Assembly: GCA_021203205.1 (NCBI GenBank)
Contig: JAJQBQ010000049.1
Span: 1-63,732, forward strand
Length of the DNA: 63,732 nt
Source: Lachnospiraceae bacterium
GTDB taxonomy: Bacteria; Bacillota; Clostridia; Lachnospirales; Lachnospiraceae
Direction: 5' to 3'
Shown: piece by piece, positions 46,356 to 55,003 of the stretch
Position numbering within the stretch: position 1 is the stretch's first letter
Layout of the letters: every line of letters begins with the position of its first letter
Program-made: the position numbers and the translations under genes
The notes under the pieces: model-generated
Databases searched by the model: none
Told to the model about the DNA's origin: nothing
The model's input: the letters and a program-made list of their open reading frames with translations, nothing else

Positions 46356-47096
46356 TCACATTCCAGTCAACGCGACTGATAAAAAAGTTCCGATCACAAG
46401 CGCCGGTCCGAATGGTATCGCATCTTTCCTCGACTTTCTTTTCGTCGCCAGAAGAAAAATGGATACAAAAAACGAAATTATGAGGGCCAGAAATACAGCG
46501 CCCCATATGCCGTCCAGTCCGAGCAGTAACCCCATGAGAAAAAACAGTTTCATATCCCCGACACCGATGGAGCCCCTCATGCAGACTGTACATAAAATGG
46601 CCGCGACCAGAATTGCAATCGCCGCGATCCCCTCTGAAAGGAGATCGTACCGCATCGCCGTTCCTTCCACCAGCAACTCACATGGTATCAGAAGCAGCCG
46701 ATAGAGCACCCCCAGTCCGATGATCCGATTCGGGATCCGATATTCTTTAAAATCAATATATGCGACCGGCCAGATAATTGCGAGAAGCCCCATTCTTTTC
46801 AGGCTGGTGAATATATTGTTATCCTTATATAACGTGCAAAACATGGCCGAAATGGCCATTGTGATGCAGATCATCAAAATACAGTACACCGCCGGTCTGC
46901 CACTTTTATGGTTGTCGGCTTCCTCCAGTATCGCTGCGTCATCGGCTTCCTTCGGTATCACTGCGTCATCGGCTCCCTTTGGTATCGCTGCGCCATCGGC
47001 TTCGGCGATATCTTTCGGCCTGTCCAGCTCCAGAAACATGACAGCCGTACTCAGCAGGCACAATACTGCCGTCACGATCGGTATGATAAAAATCAT
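46356..47096 (-). CDS. Prepilin peptidase (A24 family, TadV/CpaA-like)
   Basis: A membrane aspartyl protease that cleaves prepilin leader peptides. The two catalytic Asp are visible: YIDFKEYRIPN and GVGDMKLFF (the GxGD motif). About 246 residues with six to seven helices and no N-terminal methyltransferase domain, as usual for Tad systems. Unusually, the first cytoplasmic loop contains an acidic quasi-repeat (AIPKGADDAV, VIPKEADDAAI, ILEEADNHK). The ATG at 47096 follows GGGGAGG at 11 bases; longer frames overlap the upstream TadE-like gene. It should process the Flp-like pilin and the TadE-like proteins encoded upstream. Confidence 0.87.
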   Translation of the reverse strand: MIFIIPIVTAVLCLLSTAVMFLELDRPKDIAEADGAAIPKGADDAVIPKEADDAAILEEADNHKSGRPAVYCILMICITMAISAMFCTLYKDNNIFTSLKRMGLLAIIWPVAYIDFKEYRIPNRIIGLGVLYRLLLIPCELLVEGTAMRYDLLSEGIAAIAILVAAILCTVCMRGSIGVGDMKLFFLMGLLLGLDGIWGAVFLALIISFFVSIFLLATKRKSRKDAIPFGPALVIGTFLSVALTGM

Positions 47097-47122
47097 AAAT
47101 GCACTGACCTCCCCGTCTTCGC

Positions 47123-47917
47123 TTATTTCGAAGATACTCCCGTATCCCATGCGGATGTCTTCGCGCACTGGCGAAAGGTAAAGGATACATCGATATTCAG
47201 AAATCTGATCACGCTCACATCGTAGGTGACCACCAGAAAAATCTGATCCGTTTTTCCATATGCCATCAGTGACGAATAATTAAAGTCCAGGCCATCCATG
47301 CCGTTTACCACGCGATATCTGGCAAGCATATTATCCGCGCTGTCTCCCTCATATTCGATCAGATTGTTCTTCATAAATGTTTTTGCGAGAACCTGCGCCA
47401 GTATTTCCTTAATTTCCTGCACGCCTTCGAGGGCCGCCAGCTTTGCCATCCCTATGATAAACTGTTTAGGGTCATCGCCGATCGCCTCCGCATAGGTATC
47501 TACCAGACTGTTTACTGTCGTAGTTCCATTCTGAATCTCCGTGATCAGAGAATCAAAATCCAGCGATTCGGCAGCTTCCGAGCCGTCAGAGAAGGCTTCC
47601 ACTAAATCCTGCACACCATCAATCGTTGTCGTCACGGTATCCCTGGAAGCATCGGTGGCAGAAGCTGCCGTCGATTCCAGGTCATCCAGTCCCAGTTTAT
47701 AGTACAGATACATATACTGAGAAATCTCTTTCGCCGATGAATTTAACGCAACGCTCATCTTTGCCTGAATATAATAAATATTGGTAATGGAAAGAAGGGT
47801 AAAAATCAGAAAAATAAACGTGCTAAGGGACAGAGTCGCCTCGATCACCAGCGCGCCTCTCTCCCCGCCCCTTTCTTTTTCCTGTCTTTCTCGCAACTGT
47901 GATCCCATCCGATTCAT
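47123..47917 (-). CDS. TadE-like pseudopilin, second copy
   Basis: A 264-residue protein with a basic N-terminus, then RGALVIEATLSLSTFIFLIF, the TadE/TadF-type segment in which Glu lies near the start of the hydrophobic helix. The rest is extracytoplasmic and poor in known motifs. TadE-like pseudopilins are processed by the prepilin peptidase and needed for pilus assembly in known systems. It precedes the prepilin peptidase gene by 26 bases. A different TadE-like protein is encoded at 52136-52789, so two minor pilins are probable. Confidence 0.82.
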   Translation of the reverse strand: MNRMGSQLRERQEKERGGERGALVIEATLSLSTFIFLIFTLLSITNIYYIQAKMSVALNSSAKEISQYMYLYYKLGLDDLESTAASATDASRDTVTTTIDGVQDLVEAFSDGSEAAESLDFDSLITEIQNGTTTVNSLVDTYAEAIGDDPKQFIIGMAKLAALEGVQEIKEILAQVLAKTFMKNNLIEYEGDSADNMLARYRVVNGMDGLDFNYSSLMAYGKTDQIFLVVTYDVSVIRFLNIDVSFTFRQCAKTSAWDTGVSSK

Positions 47918-47949
47918 CCTGATCCCCGCTTCCTGCTATTACCGTCTGC

Positions 47950-48693
47950 TCAATCAATCGCCTGAAATGTGAGTCCGTATTCTTCCGCGTAGGTTTCCGC
48001 TGCGGAACCCGCAGCGCCGTACAGCACAAAGTCTTCCGCAACATTATAAATTCCGGCCGAGCCGATCGTCTCCACGGAATCCGGTATTTCCAGTTCCTTA
48101 AGCGAAGGACAATTCAGGATGGCCATGGAACTGATCTCCACAAGGCCGTCATTCAGCACCAGCTGATTCAGAGATGCACAATTTTGGAATACACTCTCGC
48201 CAATTTCCTCAAGTCCCGACCCGGCCACCACGATCTCGATCGTCTCGTTGTTTATAAAGGAACCGCCGTCTTCCAGTGTTTTAACCGAATCTGACAGGCG
48301 GACAGCCCGCACGGTTGGCGCCGAGTCGTTGATGAAAGCTCCTCTGCCTACGCGGACAACCGGCTCGCCTTCCACTTCTTCCGGCAGCACGACGATCTCA
48401 TCCGTGCCATAATACGCTTCCACTGACCAGCCGCCATCGGTAACGCTGAATGCGAAATCCTCCGTCGGCGATTCCGGCGCGGAAAGCACATCTGCCAGCG
48501 TGATCTCTGTCTTCGCGGTCTGAACATTTTCTGTTGTTGCCGTGTCCTCTCCGTTCTCATCCCCGGAGACCGTCGTTTCACTGCCGCCAGTATTCCCGGT
48601 TTCCGAATCCTGATTTGTTCCTCCGCATCCCGCGCCGACGGCCGAAACAGCCAACACCGCCGCAGTCAGCAAGCAAATCCACTTCTTTCTCAT
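47950..48693 (-). CDS. Lipoprotein with BspA-type leucine-rich repeats
   Basis: A 247-residue lipoprotein. The signal peptide ends in the lipobox VGAGC. A Gly/Ser/Thr/Glu-rich linker follows, then about 110 residues of LRR_5-type repeats: VRAVRLSDSVKTLEDGG, IVVAGSGLEEIGESVFQNC and SLKELEIPDSVETIG. BspA-like LRR proteins bind host or bacterial surface ligands. Its position inside the pilus operon, between the DUF5702-like and TadE-like genes, suggests that it stays outside the membrane near the pilus base; that is inferred. Confidence 0.88.
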   Translation of the reverse strand: MRKKWICLLTAAVLAVSAVGAGCGGTNQDSETGNTGGSETTVSGDENGEDTATTENVQTAKTEITLADVLSAPESPTEDFAFSVTDGGWSVEAYYGTDEIVVLPEEVEGEPVVRVGRGAFINDSAPTVRAVRLSDSVKTLEDGGSFINNETIEIVVAGSGLEEIGESVFQNCASLNQLVLNDGLVEISSMAILNCPSLKELEIPDSVETIGSAGIYNVAEDFVLYGAAGSAAETYAEEYGLTFQAID

Positions 48694-48721
48694 ACGCTTC
48701 CTCTCTCCTCTTTCTAATTTT

Positions 48722-51700
48722 CTAATATCCCCGCATCAGCGAGATCGAATAGGTACACCAATCCGTGTTATCCTGCAGCGAGGTATCATACTGGGTAAAT
48801 AACGGGAGCTTTATCAACAGCGGTTCTACCGTAATCGTGGCTTCAAACTTAAAATATAGTCTGGCTTTTTTCATTGAAAACTTTTCCAGATAAGTATCCG
48901 TTGTACTCGCCCCGTCGTCTGAATCTCCCGAATCATCCGAATCTGATGCCACCCCCAAAATCTTCCACATATTCGCCTGAATTACCTCGGCCAATCGCTC
49001 ATACATTCCTTCTGCAGAGTGACTGTCTGTCAACCCCAGATAGACAAATATGGCGAGATAATCACTGTAATAGATGCCTTTGTCCTGATTCGTTGTTCCC
49101 AATCCGGATCCCAGAGAATTCATAGCATCGCCGTAGGAAGCACCACTTGTACTGTTAAATCCACACCACCAGTCTGTATAGGAAGTTTTATACAATTCCA
49201 CCGGAAAGCCAGCTTTCAGGCGTTTCATATCCGTGGATGTCTCAAATGCCGTCAGCACTGTGATTAGGACAACCTTCACAACCGCAGCAGGTACGATATA
49301 TCCCGTTGCCGCAGCTATGGCATTCGCAACTGAGTTTATGGTCAGAGCTGTCCAGTTTTCACCTGAATAAGACCAGAAATTCGTAAAGCCGGACACCAGA
49401 TTCAACGCATACCGAATAGCAAAAATCGAAGTATTCACGCTTCCCAGATTATCTGAATTTGACGAGCCTCCATACAGGATGTATTCAACCTCCGCTCCGT
49501 AAGCCCAGTTATTGGTTACATTGATCATCTGGTTCGTAAGAGATTTATTGTAGGTGTCCGTAGTGGCGGTGCTAAGCCAGGTTCCTTCATCACTCTCAGA
49601 GCCTTTCTTTTCTTCATATTTTTCGGTATAATTATTAAGTGTCAGAGCCTTTTGTTCCTCGTCACTCAGCAGGCTGTAATAGCCTTCATTTTCATATATC
49701 TGATAGCTGAACATAGACATAATGTATGTCGTCACATACAAGTCATCCCTCATGTCGGTGAAATCCAGATTGATCAGGCTGTTCACTACCGTTGTCAGCG
49801 AAGAAAGTGCGGCGCTCCCCAGGCTAAATCCGGTATTTTCTGTGGAAAAAGTCCTTTCTATATCACTCCCGCCCGCAGTATACTCTCCTTTTTTTGCCGA
49901 TTCTTTTTCTTCTTCAGCCTTGTCTTTCGCATCCGCCTCGCCCTCCTCGGCTTCCTCAACTTTTTCGAGATATTCCTCTTTTGGCTCTCCGAAGATTTGA
50001 TACCACTTGACAAACATCTCAGGCGTAGCAACATTTCCCGTCCTCGGATTAATCACCGGATTCGAACCATCTTCTTCGGATACCGCATATCCACTCAAAT
50101 CCGTTGTATGAAGCGCATTAAAAGTGGAAGCGGCATAATCCGCCAGTTCATCGTTAATCAGGGGAATATCATCCGCTGCCACTGTTCCGGAAGCAGCGTC
50201 ACTGAGAAATTTGTACGTAGTACTCTGGCCCGTATTGATGCAGTCGCCGATTTCTTCCATGTTGTACGGCCCGTACTCCATGGCCTGCATGGCATTGAGC
50301 AGCAGATTGTACTGGTCTCGTATACTGACCAACCGATCCTTTAATTCCTCAAGCGACTCCGCTGTTATGGAGTTTGCGATTTCGGTCTCCAAAGCCGAGA
50401 TGTCTGCCTGATCGTCTCTTTTCATATCGGTGTCCGCCTCGTCCGCTTCATCCGACCAGTCCTGCAGTGCCGCGTTATAATCATCCACCAGATCCTTAAT
50501 TTCATCGATTTTCACAGTTCCCTTGTCATCGTCACCATCGATGACCGCCGTGAGCAGTTCCACATAATTCTCCAGCTCCGTTCTGATCGTTTTTATTCTG
50601 TTTCTGATATAACTGAGCGCGGACGTAACCGTATATGTATAGCCGGAACCACTGTTATATGAAACGGTAACCTTCGTCGGATCGATCTTATCTATATTAT
50701 TGGCCGAAACCGTCTCCAGCGTATGAACCAGAACAAGGTAAGCATCGCTGCTGTCTGTTACGCCTGATTTCAAATAGGTCTTCTGCAGGTCTTCTACCGC
50801 TTTCTTTAAGTCATCCACGTATCCCCAATATACAATTTCGCCATCTTCATGGGAGTAGGTATATTCTTCCAGGAATGTCGTCCAGTCGGTATCATCCTCT
50901 GACTCAAGCGTACATGATTGCATGTTTTCTACCCTTGCATAGGCTTTTAACAGATTTTCAGCCGCTGTTTTGATCGCGTCGGTCTTCCCGCTGGTGTTGA
51001 CCGCCTCGTTCATGCGTGCCCACCATTGTATGGAATTCGCCGCATCTCCGACGTAATCTGCCGGCATATTTTCATAAAGATCGTATTTCCCGTTTTTCGC
51101 GGCTTCCACAAAATCATCGATTGCGGCTTCAAAGCTTTCCGCTGCCTGCGAGAGCTCATCCAGCAAAGCTTTCGCATCGGTATCCGAAATATAGCAGGTG
51201 TCTCCAGATTTTCTTGTATATACCTGTGTGCTTGTAGATACACAAGTCGAGTCAGTTATATAAGCATTCAGATCCTTAGTGACACGGCTGTATACACTGA
51301 GTCCCTGAGTATTATACAGATTGCAAACCATCAGCGTATGGATCTCGCTGTAAGCCTCGTCCATCTCCTTCAGTTCTTCCAGATACCCCTTGAGCCTGTC
51401 AAGGGACATCCCGCCGCTCGTCACTTTATCCTGATACTCCATCAGGGCACAATAGGTCTTGTAGACAGCGGAATAAAGTTTCCCCTCCGACTCATAAAAA
51501 TCCTGTTTTTTCTGTACTTCTTCCTCATTTTTTTCCGCCTCAGTCACGTCCGTCGCGCTCGAATCACTGCTAAGTCTGCTGATCAGGCCGCTGACCAGCT
51601 CAATCGGTGCGCGGTACTTCATGAATTCCAGTACATCTTCTTTTATGAAAGTCGCGTTCGTAAGATTCGCGTCGTCCACTTCCGTGATCATGGCGCTGGT

Positions 51701-52081
51701 CTCTGTCTGGCATTCAATTTTAAGAAGATCATAAATGGTGTCGTCCCCGGTCGCGTCTGCATAATAGTCCGAGATGGTCGTAATTTCATCGTCAGTAAGA
51801 CCCTGGGAAGAGAGCGTGCGCAAAAAGAATTCCGCGGAAGTCTCATAAAATTCATCGATGGTCTGGCAGGAAGCTACCATCCCGTACCACTCACTCAGTT
51901 CCGCGTCATAATTTGTAAGGAGGGAATCCAGCGCCAGATCTGCGGCGGAAATCGCCATGCTGTTAGACACGGAAATTCTCCCCGCATCCACGAACAGGAA
52001 CGTAACGACTATGCAGGGAACTAATATTAAGGTAAGGAATATGCTGATTGCACCACGGGTTTTTTTCTTTAAGAAAAACAT
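48722..52081 (-). CDS. DUF5702-like / TadG-like large membrane-anchored protein
   Basis: A 1,119-residue protein with a TadG-like N-terminus: TRGAISIFLTLILVPCIVVT followed by DAGRISVSNSMAISAADLALDS, as in DUF5702 proteins of Clostridia. The rest is extracytoplasmic and mostly helical with predicted coiled-coil stretches (EKVEEAEEGEADAKDKAEEE near the middle) and two short hydrophobic segments toward the C-terminus (near VVKVVLITVLTAFETS). TadG-type proteins are minor Tad components. Its size, much larger than TadG of Gram-negatives, could serve to cross the thick cell wall. The ATG at 52081 follows GGAGAG. Confidence 0.85.
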   Translation of the reverse strand: MFFLKKKTRGAISIFLTLILVPCIVVTFLFVDAGRISVSNSMAISAADLALDSLLTNYDAELSEWYGMVASCQTIDEFYETSAEFFLRTLSSQGLTDDEITTISDYYADATGDDTIYDLLKIECQTETSAMITEVDDANLTNATFIKEDVLEFMKYRAPIELVSGLISRLSSDSSATDVTEAEKNEEEVQKKQDFYESEGKLYSAVYKTYCALMEYQDKVTSGGMSLDRLKGYLEELKEMDEAYSEIHTLMVCNLYNTQGLSVYSRVTKDLNAYITDSTCVSTSTQVYTRKSGDTCYISDTDAKALLDELSQAAESFEAAIDDFVEAAKNGKYDLYENMPADYVGDAANSIQWWARMNEAVNTSGKTDAIKTAAENLLKAYARVENMQSCTLESEDDTDWTTFLEEYTYSHEDGEIVYWGYVDDLKKAVEDLQKTYLKSGVTDSSDAYLVLVHTLETVSANNIDKIDPTKVTVSYNSGSGYTYTVTSALSYIRNRIKTIRTELENYVELLTAVIDGDDDKGTVKIDEIKDLVDDYNAALQDWSDEADEADTDMKRDDQADISALETEIANSITAESLEELKDRLVSIRDQYNLLLNAMQAMEYGPYNMEEIGDCINTGQSTTYKFLSDAASGTVAADDIPLINDELADYAASTFNALHTTDLSGYAVSEEDGSNPVINPRTGNVATPEMFVKWYQIFGEPKEEYLEKVEEAEEGEADAKDKAEEEKESAKKGEYTAGGSDIERTFSTENTGFSLGSAALSSLTTVVNSLINLDFTDMRDDLYVTTYIMSMFSYQIYENEGYYSLLSDEEQKALTLNNYTEKYEEKKGSESDEGTWLSTATTDTYNKSLTNQMINVTNNWAYGAEVEYILYGGSSNSDNLGSVNTSIFAIRYALNLVSGFTNFWSYSGENWTALTINSVANAIAAATGYIVPAAVVKVVLITVLTAFETSTDMKRLKAGFPVELYKTSYTDWWCGFNSTSGASYGDAMNSLGSGLGTTNQDKGIYYSDYLAIFVYLGLTDSHSAEGMYERLAEVIQANMWKILGVASDSDDSGDSDDGASTTDTYLEKFSMKKARLYFKFEATITVEPLLIKLPLFTQYDTSLQDNTDWCTYSISLMRGY

Positions 52082-52135
52082 ACTCTCTCCTAATGCTTCT
52101 GTAACTTCAGGGCGACCATCCCTGACTAAGACCGC

Positions 52136-52789
52136 TTATTCGGCGACCCATTCTTTTGCTTTTGATATCGCGTCCGTTATCTTCGTCTTAATGTTGTTTG
52201 TGAACTCGAAGCGCTCCACATAATCCTCCACCATGTTGACATTGAGGATAAACTCCACGGAGTCAGTCGCGGACACCTCCGCATGCGAGCTCAGATTGAT
52301 CAGTGTTTGCTCACTCTGGCCCAGCAGACGAATCGGTATGGTGATTTTGTAACTCACATCCGCAGAAAAGGTTGAGTAGAGAAAACCGTTATGAAAACCC
52401 ACCTCCGCAGCCACACTCACCGGTGTCATCCCGGAGAAGAGGCCTGTGCTCATGTTTTTCACAGCCTTTTCCAGCGTCTCCTCAAGTTCATCTTCCACAT
52501 CGTCCATCTCACTGCTGATCAGGTAGCGGTACAAACGGATATCAATATCATCATAATCCGGAATCGTACCGCTCTCCATCTCATCCAGCATAGGGTCGAT
52601 GCAACAGGCCGCTCCCATAATCGCGATCTGTGTCGTCAGGGATTCAACCTTGCATTTTTGAAGATACACATTTCCGGTATATAGTAAAAAAAGGATAACA
52701 ATGAATGTCACCGGAAACACAATACTTGCTTCCACAATGACAAGGCCACTATCCTGTTTTATTTTTTTTAACATATCATATTTTGCCAT
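52136..52789 (-). CDS. TadE-like pseudopilin, first copy
   Basis: About 217 residues. The N-terminus has a basic stretch (KYDMLKKIKQDSG) and then LVIVEASIVFPVTFIVILFLL, the TadE motif with Glu at the fifth position of the hydrophobic segment. The remainder is extracytoplasmic, including a beta-rich middle part. The frame extends to 52834, but that extension lies inside a strong hairpin, so I take the ATG at 52789; its ribosome binding site is weak (AAAGAA). It follows the Flp-like pilin gene by about 140 bases and precedes the DUF5702-like gene. Confidence 0.82.
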   Translation of the reverse strand: MAKYDMLKKIKQDSGLVIVEASIVFPVTFIVILFLLYTGNVYLQKCKVESLTTQIAIMGAACCIDPMLDEMESGTIPDYDDIDIRLYRYLISSEMDDVEDELEETLEKAVKNMSTGLFSGMTPVSVAAEVGFHNGFLYSTFSADVSYKITIPIRLLGQSEQTLINLSSHAEVSATDSVEFILNVNMVEDYVERFEFTNNIKTKITDAISKAKEWVAE

Positions 52790-52816
52790 TTCTTTTTCAG
52801 GGGGGTATAATTCCGC

Positions 52817-52853
52817 ATGGCGAATCTGATACATACATATCCAGACTCGCCAT
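52817..52853. repeat. Hairpin between the pilin gene and the TadE-like gene
   Basis: ATGGCGAATCTG (52817-52828) pairs with CAGACTCGCCAT (52842-52853) with one mismatch around a 13-base loop. It lies after the small pilin gene on the minus strand. Such a stem can protect the upstream pilin message from 3' decay, giving more pilin than downstream products. Confidence 0.55.
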
Positions 52854-52927
52854 GCCAGCCTGCTCTGCGTTTCAGGCAGCCAGTCCGTTGGAATCAGCCG
52901 GAAAGCGTTGCTTCCTGCGTTTTGCTC

Positions 52928-53158
52928 TCAAGGTGTCGTAATGGTCTCATTTACTACATTTTCGGCATTTGTCTGAATCGTATCCAGAAGGGTAGTAAGC
53001 AAGCTTCCAATCGCATCCTTAAATACCACAGCCAGCAAAACAGCTACTCCGATCAAAACTACGGTCGCTACGATGTTTACTTCCCCGTTCTCCTCGCGAA
53101 AAAACTTTGCGAAAAGAACTCTTGCTTCTGTGCCGAAGTATTGCAGAAAATTCATCAT
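52928..53158 (-). CDS. Flp-like major pilin candidate
   Basis: A 76-residue protein with the type IVb pilin layout: a short cytoplasmic leader ending in REENG, then EVNIVATVVLIGVAVLLAVV, a hydrophobic helix with Glu at its start, and a short polar end with TTLLDTIQTN. Cleavage after the Gly is expected. The size and its position directly after tadB and tadC match Flp genes. GGAGG precedes the two adjacent ATG codons at nine bases. It is the only small pilin in the locus and so is the likely main subunit. Confidence 0.85.
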   Translation of the reverse strand: MMNFLQYFGTEARVLFAKFFREENGEVNIVATVVLIGVAVLLAVVFKDAIGSLLTTLLDTIQTNAENVVNETITTP

Positions 53159-53190
53159 AACTTTATACCTCCATAAAATATATATAACGC

Positions 53191-54060
53191 CTAAACCCCA
53201 AGGTTTGTGAAGATAGGGATCAGGATCATTATCAATATGCCGATAAACATCAGCATCGTAGGCATCAGCAGCTTGCCGGCTGCCTTCTCGCCGAGGCGTC
53301 TGGCATTCTGTTTTTTGATATTCCAGACCTCGGCGCTCTGCTCACGGAGCAGTCTCGTAAGTTCGCTGCTGTCTTCCGTCATTCCCTGCACGATCGTTGA
53401 AGTGAATTTTTTGACTTCAGCGAGAAAGCATCGGTTGCCAAACATGTAGTAAGCATCGATCTCCGACATGCCGTTGTTCATCTCATCCACCGTGCGACGC
53501 ATTTCCTCGTACAGCGGACCCTCTCCGGCGCTCGCCACCGTTGCCCATGCCTCATGCATGATCATGCCGGCATTCGTCAGCAGCGCCAGCTTCGAAACCA
53601 CATCCGAAAACTCGCTGAGCATCTGCTCAGAGCGCGCCTTAATCGCGGCTTCAGCCTGCGTTCCAAAATAATAATATGCAAGAGCGGCAAACATCACAAT
53701 TATGCCCATCCCGACATAACTTCCGGTCAGACCGTAGAATGGCACCGCCAGTGTCAGCAAAGTAAAGAAAAAGGTAACTTTCTGCGCGTAAATCACGCGT
53801 ATGTAATAATCGACATATTTTTTCTCATACAGGATTTCCAGTTCCTTGCGCAATTTTTTGTCGGATTTGGAAGTGTATTTATAACGCAGCATTTCCATGA
53901 CCGCATATCCGACAATATAAATTTCCTTAAATGGATAATCCTTCTCTTCCAGCGGCTCAAACAGGCTGGCGTGTTTTAACCCCAGAAAGAAAAATGCCAG
54001 CCAACATAACAGGATCACTAGTCCGATTCCATAAATAACATATTCTGCAACTGAAAACAT
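53191..54060 (-). CDS. tadC: TadC-like inner membrane platform protein (T2SF)
   Basis: A 289-residue member of the type II secretion F family. Hydrophobic segments lie near residues 5-25, 90-125 and 265-289, with the cytoplasmic T2SF helical domain between: SEFSDVVSKLALLTNAGM and the GEGPLYEEMRRTVDEMNNGM region are typical. With TadB it forms the membrane platform worked by the CpaF ATPase. AAGGAG lies at good distance before the ATG. It follows tadB by 30 bases. Confidence 0.9.
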   Translation of the reverse strand: MFSVAEYVIYGIGLVILLCWLAFFFLGLKHASLFEPLEEKDYPFKEIYIVGYAVMEMLRYKYTSKSDKKLRKELEILYEKKYVDYYIRVIYAQKVTFFFTLLTLAVPFYGLTGSYVGMGIIVMFAALAYYYFGTQAEAAIKARSEQMLSEFSDVVSKLALLTNAGMIMHEAWATVASAGEGPLYEEMRRTVDEMNNGMSEIDAYYMFGNRCFLAEVKKFTSTIVQGMTEDSSELTRLLREQSAEVWNIKKQNARRLGEKAAGKLLMPTMLMFIGILIMILIPIFTNLGV

Positions 54061-54090
54061 AGATTCTCCTTCTTCCGACCGGCGTTTTCG

Positions 54091-54963
54091 TCAGATTTTA
54101 ATATCCAAAACCGCCTGTCCTATCTTATAGGCAATCACAAATATGATAACTGCGATCGTAGTGGACAGAACTCCTGTAACCGTGGTAAAGTTCGCCGCAA
54201 AATCCGGGCTCATCATTTTGATAATCGCAATCAGCAGGATTGGCATGGCTATCATCATATACTGTTCGGAACGATTTGATGTTACGATTGTCTCGATTTC
54301 CTCCCGGATTTCCATCTTATCGCTCAGGACTTCATGTGTGCTGCGAATGGTGTCTTTCATGTTTCCACCCTTGCGATAGCAAACCCGGAAGACATCCGCG
54401 AAACTTACAATGTCGTCATTTCCACTGCGTTCGCCGAAATCAGAAAGGACATCTTCAATGTTAATATTGTTTTCTATTCCGGCGAGCACAACCTCCAGTT
54501 CGTTCAGAATGGGGGCTCCCACGTCATATTGGATTTTCATGTCTTCATAGGCAGAGCGAAAGGAATCCGTCACGTTTTTTCCCGCTCCGAGAGATGTGTT
54601 AAGTGCTTCGAGCATATCCCGAAATTGTCGGTTCAGTTCCATCTGCCGTTTTTTTCTGATCTGCTCCGTTCTCATTGGCAAAAACAGCCGCCCGGCAATC
54701 GCTCCGCAGCCCACAGATATCACAATATTCAATATCCAGGTCGTCGTCGTAGCTTCGCCGTAGCTGTCTTTCGCCAGCCCACCGTAAAACAGATAACCAA
54801 CAGCGGCGCCGACCGCGAACGCAATCAGAAAATAAACCATTTTTTCGACAGAACTCATATAATAGACTTTATAATTATATGTCTGCTGATTTGTAGCCGA
54901 AAGATAATACTGTGGCTCCTTCTCTTTCTTCCGCTTTTTAGGCTCCTTCTCTTTCTTTGCCAT
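54091..54963 (-). CDS. tadB: TadB-like inner membrane platform protein (T2SF)
   Basis: A 290-residue T2SF-family protein. After a Lys/Glu-rich N-terminus (KEKEPKKRKKEKEP) come two membrane helices (VYFLIAFAVGAAVGYLFYG and an adjacent one), the T2SF domain with FRDMLEALNTSLGAGKNVTD and FADVFRVCYRKGGNMKDTI, and two C-terminal helices. It pairs with TadC. AAAGGGG precedes the ATG. The lysine-rich start is unusual in length and may contact the membrane or the ATPase. Confidence 0.92.
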   Translation of the reverse strand: MAKKEKEPKKRKKEKEPQYYLSATNQQTYNYKVYYMSSVEKMVYFLIAFAVGAAVGYLFYGGLAKDSYGEATTTTWILNIVISVGCGAIAGRLFLPMRTEQIRKKRQMELNRQFRDMLEALNTSLGAGKNVTDSFRSAYEDMKIQYDVGAPILNELEVVLAGIENNINIEDVLSDFGERSGNDDIVSFADVFRVCYRKGGNMKDTIRSTHEVLSDKMEIREEIETIVTSNRSEQYMMIAMPILLIAIIKMMSPDFAANFTTVTGVLSTTIAVIIFVIAYKIGQAVLDIKI

Positions 54964-55003
54964 AACTCTTCCCCTTTGTGGATGCTATGATACTGGTGTC
55001 ATG

